From positions 20,381-84,380 of the forward strand of contig NZ_CACXXB010000010.1 of the NCBI RefSeq assembly GCF_902771435.1: DNA of 64,000 nucleotides, read 5' to 3'. Positions 46,122-54,450 of this stretch are shown in pieces (the stretch's first letter is position 1; each line of letters starts with the position of its first letter). The position numbers were made by a program, and so were the translations under genes. The notes beneath the pieces were generated by a model. It searched no databases. It was not told the origin of the DNA and was given only the letters and a program-made list of their open reading frames with translations. Source of the DNA: an uncultured Methanobrevibacter sp. Lineage in GTDB: Archaea > Methanobacteriota > Methanobacteria > Methanobacteriales > Methanobacteriaceae.

Positions 46122-47360
46122 TTAGATGGTATAAAGATTACCATAATTATAAAGGGTAACGTCATCTGGAACTTTATGAATTATGTCTTTTGTATCAAAT
46201 ATTATAGGATTTTTCATTTTTTTACTAATTAATTCATAATCCGGATGTTTAAACTCATTATGGTCGCATAAAATAAGAATCAAATCAGCACCATCAATTG
46301 CATCAGCTAAACTGACAAGACCTTCCCGTTTTATGTGAGGGTCGTGTATGGCAATTTCATAGCCGTCATTTTCCAGTTCGGCTATTATTTCATATGCCGG
46401 ACTTTCCCTGTCATCACCGGTATTTCCTTTATAGGAAATGCCTAAAACGGCAATTTTTCCGGTTGAAATTATTTTTCTCACGTATTTGCATACGAATTTA
46501 GGCATGGAATTGTTTGTATCACGGGCAAGCTTAATTATTTTTGCAGTTTCCGGCGCTTTAGCATAAATGAAGTATGGGTCAATCGCAAGGCAGTGGCCTC
46601 CAACGCCAGGTCCAGGGGAATGAAGGTTTACTCTTGGATGTTTGTTTGCCATTTTTATTACATCAAGTGCATTCACGCCAATTTCAGCACATATTTTTGT
46701 CAGTTCGTTTGCAAGTGCAATATTAACGTCTCTAAAAGTATTTTCCATACATTTTGATAGTTCAGCAGTTTTTGCTTCTGTAAGCATCAAATTTCCTTCA
46801 ACAAACTGTCCATATACTTCACTTGCCTTGATTGAGCAATATGGTGTAACTCCTCCGATGATTCTGTCATTGTGAACAAGTTCCTCTAAAATTCTGCCCG
46901 GAAGAACCCTTTCAGGACAGTGTGCAAGATATAGATCTTCACCGATGGTAAAACCCGCCTTTTCAAAAATAGGCTTGATTGTTTCATCAGTTGACATTGG
47001 AGCTATTGTTGATTCGATAATGATTGTATTTCCCTTTTCCAGATAAGGTATTATTGTTTCACATGCTGTAACGACATAGCTCAAGTCACAGCTGTAGTTT
47101 TCAATGATATATGGAGTAGGCACTGTAATAATGAAAGCATCTGCTTTTTCGGGAGTTAATGAGGCTTTATATGTATTATTTTTCACAGATTTCTTGATAA
47201 TGTCAGCTATCCCCGGCTCTTCAATGTGGATGATTCCCTTATTCAGATTTTCAATAATCTCTTCGTTAATGTCAACTCCAACTACTTCACAATGGCTTCT
47301 TGAAAAAAGAGCGGCGGTTGGAAGTCCGATATATCCTTGACCCATAATACATACTTTCAT
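46122..47360 (-). CDS. wecC: UDP-N-acetyl-D-mannosaminuronate dehydrogenase
   Basis: A 412-residue UDP-sugar 6-dehydrogenase of the WecC type, oxidising UDP-ManNAc to the uronate with two NAD+. Motifs are MGQGYIGLPTAAL (NAD loop, about residues 6-18), VPTPYI, AHCPERVLPGRIL (about 146-158), and GPGVGGHCLAIDPYF with catalytic Cys (about 254-268). The C-terminal domain has ISYKGNTGDDRESPA. ManNAc uronic acids occur in methanogen surface glycans. It is divergent from rfbD. Confidence 0.92.
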   Translation of the reverse strand: MKVCIMGQGYIGLPTAALFSRSHCEVVGVDINEEIIENLNKGIIHIEEPGIADIIKKSVKNNTYKASLTPEKADAFIITVPTPYIIENYSCDLSYVVTACETIIPYLEKGNTIIIESTIAPMSTDETIKPIFEKAGFTIGEDLYLAHCPERVLPGRILEELVHNDRIIGGVTPYCSIKASEVYGQFVEGNLMLTEAKTAELSKCMENTFRDVNIALANELTKICAEIGVNALDVIKMANKHPRVNLHSPGPGVGGHCLAIDPYFIYAKAPETAKIIKLARDTNNSMPKFVCKYVRKIISTGKIAVLGISYKGNTGDDRESPAYEIIAELENDGYEIAIHDPHIKREGLVSLADAIDGADLILILCDHNEFKHPDYELISKKMKNPIIFDTKDIIHKVPDDVTLYNYGNLYTI

Positions 47361-47432
47361 AATATTAACTCCTATTTTAAATATTTAAAATAATATATAT
47401 CTAACTATATATTAAAGTTTTAAGGGATTATC

Positions 47433-48272
47433 ATGAAAATTTTAATTACAGGATCCAACGGAATGTTGGGCCATGATTTGGAAAATGTTTTAAAAGACAA
47501 GCACGAATTAATCTTAACCACATCCAAAACGTTGGATATAACTGATAAAGATAAAACAATGGAAATTATAAAGGAAAACAATCCCGACATTGTTATAAAT
47601 TCTGCGGCCTATACCGATGTTGACGGATGTGAAACCAACCAGGATTTGGCATATGCCGTAAACGGACAGGGCGTTGAAAACCTGGCTCTTGCATGCAGGC
47701 AAATCGACTGTCCTCTGGTTCATGTAAGTACTGATTATGTATTTGACGGAACTGCAAGAGATCCTATTCCTGAAGATGGTGAAATTGGTCCTATAAGCAT
47801 TTATGGCAAAAGCAAACTTATGGGAGAGCAGGCCATTCAGGAAATTTTGGACAAATACTTTATTGTGCGTACAGCATGGCTATACGGTATCAACGGTAAA
47901 AATTTCCCTAAAACAATGCTTGAGCTGGCTGAAAATCATCCGGAAATAACAGTCGTTTATGATGAGGTTGGAACTCCGACATATACTCCTGATCTGGCCT
48001 ATGGAATTTCTGAATTAATAGAAACTGATTTTTATGGAATTTACCATCTGACAAATTCAGGAAGCTGCTCCTGGTGTGAATTTGCAAGGTATATATTTGA
48101 AATTGCAGACCGTGACGTTAATGTGGTTCCGGTTACAGCATCCGAATTTTCAAGGCCGGCTCCAAGACCAAGCTATTCAGTACTGATGAATAAAAAATGG
48201 ATTGAAAATGGATTTGAACCATTAAGAGATTATAAAGAGGCTATAAGTGAATATATTGAGTTGATTAAATGA
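47433..48272 (+). CDS. rfbD: dTDP-4-dehydrorhamnose reductase
   Basis: A 279-residue short-chain reductase for the last step of dTDP-L-rhamnose synthesis. The N-terminal NADPH loop is ITGSNGMLGHDL (about residues 4-15); NSAAYTDVDGCE, HVSTDYVFDGT (about 98-108), and the YGKSKLMGEQ YxxxK catalytic pair (about 125-134) are typical. It is the first gene of the rhamnose operon. The barnase-like gene overlaps its stop by 4 bases. Confidence 0.95.
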   Translation: MKILITGSNGMLGHDLENVLKDKHELILTTSKTLDITDKDKTMEIIKENNPDIVINSAAYTDVDGCETNQDLAYAVNGQGVENLALACRQIDCPLVHVSTDYVFDGTARDPIPEDGEIGPISIYGKSKLMGEQAIQEILDKYFIVRTAWLYGINGKNFPKTMLELAENHPEITVVYDEVGTPTYTPDLAYGISELIETDFYGIYHLTNSGSCSWCEFARYIFEIADRDVNVVPVTASEFSRPAPRPSYSVLMNKKWIENGFEPLRDYKEAISEYIELIK

Positions 48273-48718
48273 ATAAAAAGCTAATGTTTGTCCTTGCACT
48301 TGTCATCGCATTATTTACAATGGCATCTGTAAGTGCAGGATTTTTCGATTTTTTAAAATTTGGAGATGATTCTCCTTCCGGCAGTGTTGACGAAAATGGC
48401 CAGTACTGTACAGTAAATGAAGTTGCAGCTTATATTAAACAGTATCATAAGCTTCCAAGCAATTACATAACAAAAAAGGAAGCTCAGGAATTGGGATGGC
48501 ACGGCGGACCCCTTAAAAGTTATGCTCCAGGAAAAAGCATAGGCGGGGACACATTCACCAACAGGCAGCACGTGCTTCCCGACAGCAATTCAAAATACAT
48601 AGAATGTGACATTAACGCCAATGGAACAGCACGTGGAGCCGAAAGAATAGTCTACAATACAGGCAATTATAAGGTTTACTATACTGCAGACCATTATAAT
48701 ACATTTAAAGAGGTTTAA
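48269..48718 (+). CDS. secreted barnase-like ribonuclease (RNase N1/T1 family)
   Basis: A 149-residue protein with a signal peptide (about residues 1-23, ending SVSAG). The mature domain aligns with barnase. Visible features are the TVNEVAAYIKQYHKLPSNYI helix, a KKEAQELGW segment, GKSIGGDTFTNRQ, then Glu in KYIECDIN (about residue 110), Arg in RGAERIVY (about 122), and His in TADHYNTF (about 142). All three catalytic residues are retained, so an active secreted RNase is likely. It is coupled to rfbD by an ATGA overlap and followed after one base by a barstar gene. Confidence 0.9.
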   Translation: MNKKLMFVLALVIALFTMASVSAGFFDFLKFGDDSPSGSVDENGQYCTVNEVAAYIKQYHKLPSNYITKKEAQELGWHGGPLKSYAPGKSIGGDTFTNRQHVLPDSNSKYIECDINANGTARGAERIVYNTGNYKVYYTADHYNTFKEV

Positions 48719-48719
48719 A

Positions 48720-48950
48720 ATGCAATTGGATGGCAATTTAATTAAAGAAAATGGGCATGACTATTTGGCCGAAGCTTTGGATTTTCCGGATTATTACGGC
48801 AAAAACCTGGATGCCTTATATGACTGTCTAACCGAAATCAGCTGCGAAATCGAATTGGTCAATGCAAGTGCCGTTGACAAGGACATTATTGACACATTTA
48901 AAGATGCAGCTAGTGAAAATGAGCTTTTGAAATTAAAAATGTTCCCTTAA
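48720..48950 (+). CDS. barstar-like RNase inhibitor (immunity protein)
   Basis: A 76-residue barstar. The barnase-binding helix FPDYYGKNLDALYDCLTEI (about residues 22-40) keeps the residues that plug the active site in barstar (Tyr29, Asn33, Asp35, Asp39), with Tyr for Trp38. The N-terminal strand MQLDGNLI and C-terminal LLKLKMF complete the fold. It is slightly shorter than Bacillus barstar (about 90 residues). It has no signal peptide, so it protects the cytoplasm while the RNase is exported. A small hairpin and T-run follow. Confidence 0.9.
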   Translation: MQLDGNLIKENGHDYLAEALDFPDYYGKNLDALYDCLTEISCEIELVNASAVDKDIIDTFKDAASENELLKLKMFP

Positions 48951-48975
48951 ATGGGAATCTTTCTTCTTTTTTTTA
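48942..48975 (+). terminator. terminator after barstar
   Basis: TTCCC (48942-48946) pairs with GGGAA (48953-48957), followed by T-rich sequence at 48960-48973. It overlaps the barstar stop and separates the pair from rfbA. Confidence 0.5.
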
Positions 48976-49125
48976 TTATCCGAAAATAATGGCTTATACA
49001 TCAATCTGCAAATCTGCCGGAATTATTTCTTTTTTTTAAAGGTGAAAAAATATTTGCAACAATTCACATCTTAAACAAAACATTATATTAATCATTAAAA
49101 ATAAATTTATTTTTTAGTGATTGTT

Positions 49126-49992
49126 ATGAAAGGTATAGTACTTGCAGGCGGTTCCGGAACTCGTCTTTATCCGATTACCAAAGCAGTTTCCAAGCAATTA
49201 TTGCCCTTATATGATAAACCGATGATTTATTATCCTATATCTGTATTGATGCTTGCAGGAATTCGTGAAATTTTAATTATATCCACTCCCCGTGACTTAC
49301 CGATGTATAAAGATTTACTTGGTGACGGCAGCAGTTTCGGTGTTGAATTTTCATATGAAATTCAGGAAAATCCGAATGGGCTTGCAGAAGCATTCATTAT
49401 AGGCGAAGAGTTCATCGGCGACGATAATGTAGCCTTGATTTTGGGAGACAATATCTTCCACGGTCACAGATTTACTGAAATTCTTGAAAGGGCAAAAAAC
49501 CTGAAAGAAGGTGCTGTAATATTCGGATACTACACCAACAACCCTGAAGCCTTTGGTGTTGTTGAGTTTGACAATGACTGGAACGTTTTGTCAATTGAGG
49601 AAAAACCGGAAAAGCCTAAGTCAAATTATATTGTACCTGGTCTTTATTTTTATGATAATGATGTAATAGAAATAGCTAAAAACGTAAATCCTTCCGACAG
49701 GGGTGAAGTTGAAATTACATCAGTCAATGAAGAGTATCTAAAGCGTGGAAAGCTTAAGGTGGAACTTCTGGGAAGAGGTATGGCTTGGCTGGACACAGGT
49801 ACTCATGAGGGGCTTTTGGAAGCTTCAAACTTTATAGAAACTATTCAAAAAAGGCAAGGATTATATATCGCATGTCTTGAGGAAATAGCTTATCTTAAAG
49901 GTTACATTAACGATGAAGAGTTGTTAAAAACAGCTAATGAACTTAGAAAAACTGATTATGGGCAATACTTATTTAATTTAGTTAAAAAGTGA
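49126..49992 (+). CDS. rfbA: glucose-1-phosphate thymidylyltransferase
   Basis: A 288-residue nucleotidyltransferase making dTDP-glucose, the first step to dTDP-rhamnose. [20 protein letters not shown] (about residues 3-22), [27 protein letters not shown] (about 105) and [20 protein letters not shown] are diagnostic. It begins a second transcription block with its own upstream region of about 175 bases. ATG at 49126 is preferred over GTG at 49117 because GTGAT precedes it. rfbC follows after 4 bases. Confidence 0.96.
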   Translation: MKGIVLAGGSGTRLYPITKAVSKQLLPLYDKPMIYYPISVLMLAGIREILIISTPRDLPMYKDLLGDGSSFGVEFSYEIQENPNGLAEAFIIGEEFIGDDNVALILGDNIFHGHRFTEILERAKNLKEGAVIFGYYTNNPEAFGVVEFDNDWNVLSIEEKPEKPKSNYIVPGLYFYDNDVIEIAKNVNPSDRGEVEITSVNEEYLKRGKLKVELLGRGMAWLDTGTHEGLLEASNFIETIQKRQGLYIACLEEIAYLKGYINDEELLKTANELRKTDYGQYLFNLVKK

Positions 49993-49996
49993 TTTT

Positions 49997-50557
49997 ATGG
50001 GAAAATTTAAATTTACTGATTTAGATATTGAAGGGATGTTCATTGTTGAACCTACAGTCTTTGAGGACAACAGGGGATACTTCATGGAATCCTACAATGA
50101 AAATGATTTTAAACAGGCAGGTCATGATTTAACTTTCGTTCAGGATAACCAATCCAAATCATCAAAAGGCGTTTTAAGAGGATTGCATTTACAGGTCAAT
50201 TATCCTCAGGGCAAACTCGTACGTGTCATTAAGGGGGAAGTGTTTGATGTTGGAGTTGATTTGAGAGCGGATTCTCCTACTTATGGAAAATGGGCTGGAG
50301 CAATCTTATCAGAAGAAAACAAAAAACAGTTATTCATTCCGCCTAAGTTTGCACACGGATTTGTTGTTTTGTCAGATGAAGCCGAATTCCAATATAAATG
50401 CACAGAATTTTATCATGGCGATGATGAAAGCGGCATAATGTGGGACGATGAGGATATTGCCATTGACTGGCCGATTGATGATATTGATGAGATCATATTG
50501 TCCGATAAGGATAAGCAATGGAAAACCCTAAAGGAATCCCAAATCAAATACGAGTGA
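49997..50557 (+). CDS. rfbC: dTDP-4-dehydrorhamnose 3,5-epimerase
   Basis: A 186-residue cupin epimerase. VFEDNRGYFMESYNEN (about residues 18-33), VQDNQSKSSKGVLRGLHLQ (about 46-64, catalytic His), GVDLRADSPTYGKW, and FIPPKFAHGFVVLSDEAEF (about 115-133) are present. It lies between rfbA and rfbB with gaps of only 4 bases each. Confidence 0.96.
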   Translation: MGKFKFTDLDIEGMFIVEPTVFEDNRGYFMESYNENDFKQAGHDLTFVQDNQSKSSKGVLRGLHLQVNYPQGKLVRVIKGEVFDVGVDLRADSPTYGKWAGAILSEENKKQLFIPPKFAHGFVVLSDEAEFQYKCTEFYHGDDESGIMWDDEDIAIDWPIDDIDEIILSDKDKQWKTLKESQIKYE

Positions 50558-50561
50558 TAGC

Positions 50562-51569
50562 ATGACCAAAATACTTGTTACTGGTGGAGCAGGATTTATT
50601 GGAAGCAATTTCGTCAGATATATGGTTAACAAATACTCAGAATATGAAATTGTCAATCTTGATGCTTTAACTTACTGCGGAAATCTTGAAAACTTGAAAG
50701 ATGTTGAAGACATGGACAATTATTCCTTTGTTAAAGGAGATATCAGGGATAAAACCATTGTTGATGACTTGGTAAAGGAATGTGACTATGTAATTAATTT
50801 TGCAGCTGAAAGTCATGTTGACAGAAGTATAGAAGATCCGGAAATCTTCATTAAATCAAATGTTTTGGGAACACAGATTCTCCTGAATGCGGCTAAAGAG
50901 TTTGGCGTTGAAAAATACATTCAGATATCAACAGATGAGGTTTACGGGACTCTCGGAGCTGAAGGTTATTTTAGAGAAACCACTCCATTACAACCTAATA
51001 GTCCATATTCCGCTTCAAAAGCCGGTGGAGATTTAATTACAAGGGCATACGGTGAAACTTTTGATTTGCCAATCAACATTACACGCTGTTCAAACAATTA
51101 CGGACCGTATCAGTTCCCGGAAAAATTAATTCCGTTGATGATTTCAAACACACTTGAAGATAAGAAATTGCCGATTTATGGTGATGGAAAAAATGTTCGT
51201 GACTGGCTGCATGTTTTAGACCACTGCAGAGCTATTGATCTGGTGATGCATGAAGGTGAACTTGGTGAAGTTTATAATATTGGCGGCAACAACGAAAAGC
51301 AAAACATTGAGATTGTCAGATTAATTCTAGACGAATTGGATAAGGACGAATCATTAATTGAATTTGTAACTGACAGGTTAGGTCATGACAGACGCTATGC
51401 AATTGATTCAACAAAAATTCAAAATGATCTGGGCTGGTCTCCGGAATATACCTTCGAAAAGGGTATAAAAGAAACAATCCAATGGTATTTGGACAATCAG
51501 GATTGGACCAACCAGATTAAAAGCGGAGATTATCAAAAATATTATGAAAAGATGTATGGCAATAGGTAA
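50562..51569 (+). CDS. rfbB: dTDP-glucose 4,6-dehydratase
   Basis: A 335-residue extended short-chain dehydrogenase. VTGGAGFIGSNFVRYM (about residues 5-20), AAESHVDRSI (about 84-93), ISTDEVYGTLG (about 126-136, with Thr-Asp-Glu), the YSASKAGGD catalytic Tyr/Lys (about 155-163), and RCSNNYGPYQFPEKLIPLMI are all present. It completes the rhamnose set. An extended ORB lies two bases after its stop codon. Confidence 0.96.
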   Translation: MTKILVTGGAGFIGSNFVRYMVNKYSEYEIVNLDALTYCGNLENLKDVEDMDNYSFVKGDIRDKTIVDDLVKECDYVINFAAESHVDRSIEDPEIFIKSNVLGTQILLNAAKEFGVEKYIQISTDEVYGTLGAEGYFRETTPLQPNSPYSASKAGGDLITRAYGETFDLPINITRCSNNYGPYQFPEKLIPLMISNTLEDKKLPIYGDGKNVRDWLHVLDHCRAIDLVMHEGELGEVYNIGGNNEKQNIEIVRLILDELDKDESLIEFVTDRLGHDRRYAIDSTKIQNDLGWSPEYTFEKGIKETIQWYLDNQDWTNQIKSGDYQKYYEKMYGNR

Positions 51570-51571
51570 GT

Positions 51572-51593
51572 TTTACACTTGAAACATACCTCT
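51572..51593 (+). promoter_or_regulatory. isolated extended origin recognition box (ORB)
   Basis: TTTACACTTGAAA, then CAT and ACCTCT, identical over all 22 bases to the site at 3765-3786. It is followed by a T-run (51592-51608) that may be the rfbB terminator. It lies 37 kb from oriC, so it is not part of the origin array. Confidence 0.65.
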
Positions 51594-51811
51594 TTTTTCT
51601 ATTTTTTTATTATTTATAATTAATTTTTTTTAACACTTGTTTAAAAATTTTTAATTAAATTCTTAATTTTTGTATTATATTATTCAATTTTTGTTTCCAG
51701 TTTTTCGTTTAAATAAAGATAATTATATATATTATTATTCTTTAATATTCATTAGTGTAAATGTTAATTACAGTAAATTTTTTTTACTGCTTTAGGGGAG
51801 ATGGTGATTTT

Positions 51812-52078
51812 ATGTTTAAACAATATTTGCCGTTTATTGCATTAATTATATTTGGTAATATTGAAAATTTGGTGCTCTCTTCACAGGGAGTCGTTGCCGG
51901 TGTAAATCCGGTCAAATTGGGTATTGCAAGTATTTTATGTGTTTCAATGTGGATTATTATTGGAACTTTCGGTACTCAGATTCTTATTCAATATGTTGAT
52001 TTCATCGAATTTATCGGTGGATTTGCAATATTTGTTTTAGGTTTGCAGGCAATGATTCAGTCTATAAGAGGTGAATAG
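51812..52078 (+). CDS. small multi-span membrane protein, paralogue A
   Basis: An 88-residue, very hydrophobic protein with about three predicted membrane segments. The key motif is IFGNIENLVLSSQGVVAGVN (about residues 9-28), followed by a WIIIGTFGTQI helix and FIGGFAIFVLGLQAM. GGTGAT lies just upstream of the chosen ATG; the frame is open from 51761. The next gene encodes a close paralogue, overlapping neither. I do not recognise the family. A paired half-transporter is a reasonable guess. Confidence 0.62.
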   Translation: MFKQYLPFIALIIFGNIENLVLSSQGVVAGVNPVKLGIASILCVSMWIIIGTFGTQILIQYVDFIEFIGGFAIFVLGLQAMIQSIRGE

Positions 52079-52079
52079 A

Positions 52080-52361
52080 GTGGATCAGGGTTTGAAGAAT
52101 TTTTCAATTTTGCTGATTTTTGGAAACATTGAAAACTTAATTTTGGCTGCACAGGGTGTTGCGGCTAGCGTAAATCCTCTTGGCTTGGCTTTACTGAGTT
52201 TAACCGCCGTTGTATGTTGGCTTTTAATAGGCACATTTGGTACAAAAATTGCCCTGAAATATGCAAGATATATTAACTTCATAGGCGGATTTGCAATATT
52301 TGTTTTAGGTGTTCAAGCAATGCTTAACGCAATTCCGGGTATGCTTGCATTTTTCCATTAA
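52080..52361 (+). CDS. small multi-span membrane protein, paralogue B
   Basis: A 93-residue protein sharing with its neighbour the motifs IFGNIENLILAAQGVAASVN, WLLIGTFGTKIALKYA and FIGGFAIFVLGVQAM. It starts at GTG 52080 with AGAGGTGA five bases upstream, one base after the neighbour's stop. The shared polar residues inside membrane segments (Asn-Ile-Glu-Asn, Gln-Gly) suggest a transport or channel pathway formed by a heterodimer. The function is unknown. Confidence 0.62.
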   Translation: MDQGLKNFSILLIFGNIENLILAAQGVAASVNPLGLALLSLTAVVCWLLIGTFGTKIALKYARYINFIGGFAIFVLGVQAMLNAIPGMLAFFH

Positions 52362-52393
52362 ATTGATGTCTTTTAGTTTCTTTGTTGGTTTTT

Positions 52394-53485
52394 ATGAAGT
52401 ATCTTAAGCATAAAATCTATGGAATCATATTTAATTTATTTAAAATATTTCCCCTTAAAAAAAATAAAATCACGTTTATAGTCGATTCCAGGGAATCCTT
52501 TAAGGGCAATTTGGATTATATTAAAAAAGAATTTGAAAAAAGAGGCAATTTTGATTTTAACTTTTTTTATAAGGATAAACTCTCCATTAAAGGATTTAAA
52601 AATTTAGCTACTTCAAAATACGTATTTTTAAACGATAACTTTTTTCCTATAGCATTCATGAATTTTAAAGGCGAAACAGTTGTCACTCAGCTATGGCATG
52701 CTCCGGGAGCCTTTAAAAAATTTGGAGGTTCTGTAGCGGACGGGGATACCAGAGAGATGCTTTTGAAAATTTCAGACAATGTAGATTATTTGATTACATC
52801 CTCAAAGAATATTGAGGATTATTATAGTGAAGCATTTCAAATATCCCGCAATAAGATTAAGCCATTGGGTCTTCCAAGAGCTGATTATTACTTTGAAAGT
52901 CATGACGTCGATGATTTGAAATCTAAATTCTGCAATAGGTATGATATAGATTTTAATAAAAAAATAATTCTTTATGCTCCAACCTTTAGGGAAGAGGAGA
53001 AATATAATAACGTATTTAATTACCTGAATTTGGATGAATTTAATAGGGCATTGGGTGATGAGTATGTCCTGGCTTTAAGGCTGCATCCAAAAATCAAGGA
53101 TTTCTATAGCGGCGACATCTCTACAAAAGGCAAATATATAGATTGCAGTGATTATAAATCAGAGCAGGAACTGTTGCTGATTAGTGATGTTTTAATCACG
53201 GATTATTCATCAATAATGGTGGAATTTGCAATTTTAAATAAGCCTATTGTATTTTTCGCTTATGATTTGGATAGCTATTTAAGCAATGAAAGGGGATTTT
53301 ATTTTGATTTCGAATCAGGCGTTCCGGGGCCTGTTGTAAGCAATTCAAATCAATTGATTGATGTTATCGTTAATGAAGAATTTGATGAAAGCAAAATGTC
53401 AGACTTTTCTAAGACACAATTTGATGCAATTGATGGTAAAGCATCTAAAAGAGTTGTTGATTTTCTTTTAAAATATGAGGGTTAA
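52394..53485 (+). CDS. CDP-glycerol/ribitol glycerophosphotransferase-like glycosyltransferase
   Basis: A 363-residue protein of the teichoic-acid polymerase (TagF/TagB) family. VTQLWHAPGAFKKFGGSV (about residues 97-114) and ILYAPTFREEEKYNNV (about 196-211) match the donor-binding motifs; LRLHPKI and LLISDVLITDYSSIMVEFAIL (about 273-293) match the C-terminal domain. In bacteria these enzymes add polyol-phosphate units to a lipid carrier. Here it may transfer glycerol-phosphate or a related unit to a surface glycan. ATG at 52394 is assumed. Confidence 0.85.
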   Translation: MKYLKHKIYGIIFNLFKIFPLKKNKITFIVDSRESFKGNLDYIKKEFEKRGNFDFNFFYKDKLSIKGFKNLATSKYVFLNDNFFPIAFMNFKGETVVTQLWHAPGAFKKFGGSVADGDTREMLLKISDNVDYLITSSKNIEDYYSEAFQISRNKIKPLGLPRADYYFESHDVDDLKSKFCNRYDIDFNKKIILYAPTFREEEKYNNVFNYLNLDEFNRALGDEYVLALRLHPKIKDFYSGDISTKGKYIDCSDYKSEQELLLISDVLITDYSSIMVEFAILNKPIVFFAYDLDSYLSNERGFYFDFESGVPGPVVSNSNQLIDVIVNEEFDESKMSDFSKTQFDAIDGKASKRVVDFLLKYEG

Positions 53486-53486
53486 A

Positions 53487-54449
53487 ATGAATAATTTTAA
53501 GGTTAGTGTTATTATACCAGTTTATAATTGCGCTGAGTATATAGGTGCAACTCTCAAATCAGTAATTAATCAGGATTTTGATGATTATGAAATCATTGTC
53601 ATTGATGACGGCTCAACAGACAACAGCCTGGAAGTAATCAATGAGACATTAAGGGACTGTGAAGTTCACAATAACATAATTCATCAGGAAAATGCGGGGG
53701 TCAGTGTTGCAAGAAACCGTGGTATTGACGTTTCCAGCGGACAATACTTGGTTTTTGTAGATGCTGATGACTATATTTCACAAAATCATTTGCTTGAACT
53801 CTACAACCCTGATTACGATTTCAGTTTGGTACAGTTTGCAAAAAAGGAGGGTGACTCAATTTCAGTTCCCAATAACTTTGATTTCACTGAAATTTCAACT
53901 GCTGAATTCATCAAAAAGGAGCTGAACATGGAAATATTATTCAATTTTTTCCAGATGTCCTATAATGCAGACATTATTAGGAAAAACAATGTTTGCTTTA
54001 CTCCTGGCGTCGTTTACGGAGAGGACACGGAATTCGCACTTAAGGCTTTGAGCTATAGCGATAAAATTCATGTAAGCAATGAAGTAACCTACTATTATGT
54101 TCAGCGGTCAGATTCAGCCATTAAGACAACAGAATTCAAGCGATTTGATATTATTTCCATTTTTGAAGGCCTGGCCGATTTCTACAAATCACAGGATAAG
54201 AACGATTTGGCAAACATGATAATTCATTCCAGAGTTCCAAAAGCCATTTTTGGAAATATGAATTATTTCTTTCACAGCGGTTATGATTTTGAAGAGGTCA
54301 TTAGGGAAATGAAGAAACGGGATTTATTTTCCAAATTGAAAAAATATGAGGGACCTGATAAGAAGTTCAAATTTAAGTTAAGATTATTTTTATTAAATCC
54401 AAAGATATATTATAAAATGTGGTTTAGATTTAAAAATTCCATTGATTAA
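53487..54449 (+). CDS. glycosyltransferase family 2
   Basis: A 320-residue GT-A enzyme. VSVIIPVYNCAEYIGATLKS (about residues 5-24), VIDDGSTDNSLEVI, NAGVSVARNRGIDVSSGQYL, and VFVDADDYIS (metal-binding DxD, about 92-101) are present. The C-terminus is basic with a hydrophobic helix. Its acceptor is unknown. ATG at 53487 has GAGG six bases upstream; 53475 is an alternative. It is part of the surface glycan cluster. Confidence 0.88.
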   Translation: MNNFKVSVIIPVYNCAEYIGATLKSVINQDFDDYEIIVIDDGSTDNSLEVINETLRDCEVHNNIIHQENAGVSVARNRGIDVSSGQYLVFVDADDYISQNHLLELYNPDYDFSLVQFAKKEGDSISVPNNFDFTEISTAEFIKKELNMEILFNFFQMSYNADIIRKNNVCFTPGVVYGEDTEFALKALSYSDKIHVSNEVTYYYVQRSDSAIKTTEFKRFDIISIFEGLADFYKSQDKNDLANMIIHSRVPKAIFGNMNYFFHSGYDFEEVIREMKKRDLFSKLKKYEGPDKKFKFKLRLFLLNPKIYYKMWFRFKNSID

Positions 54450-54450
54450 A

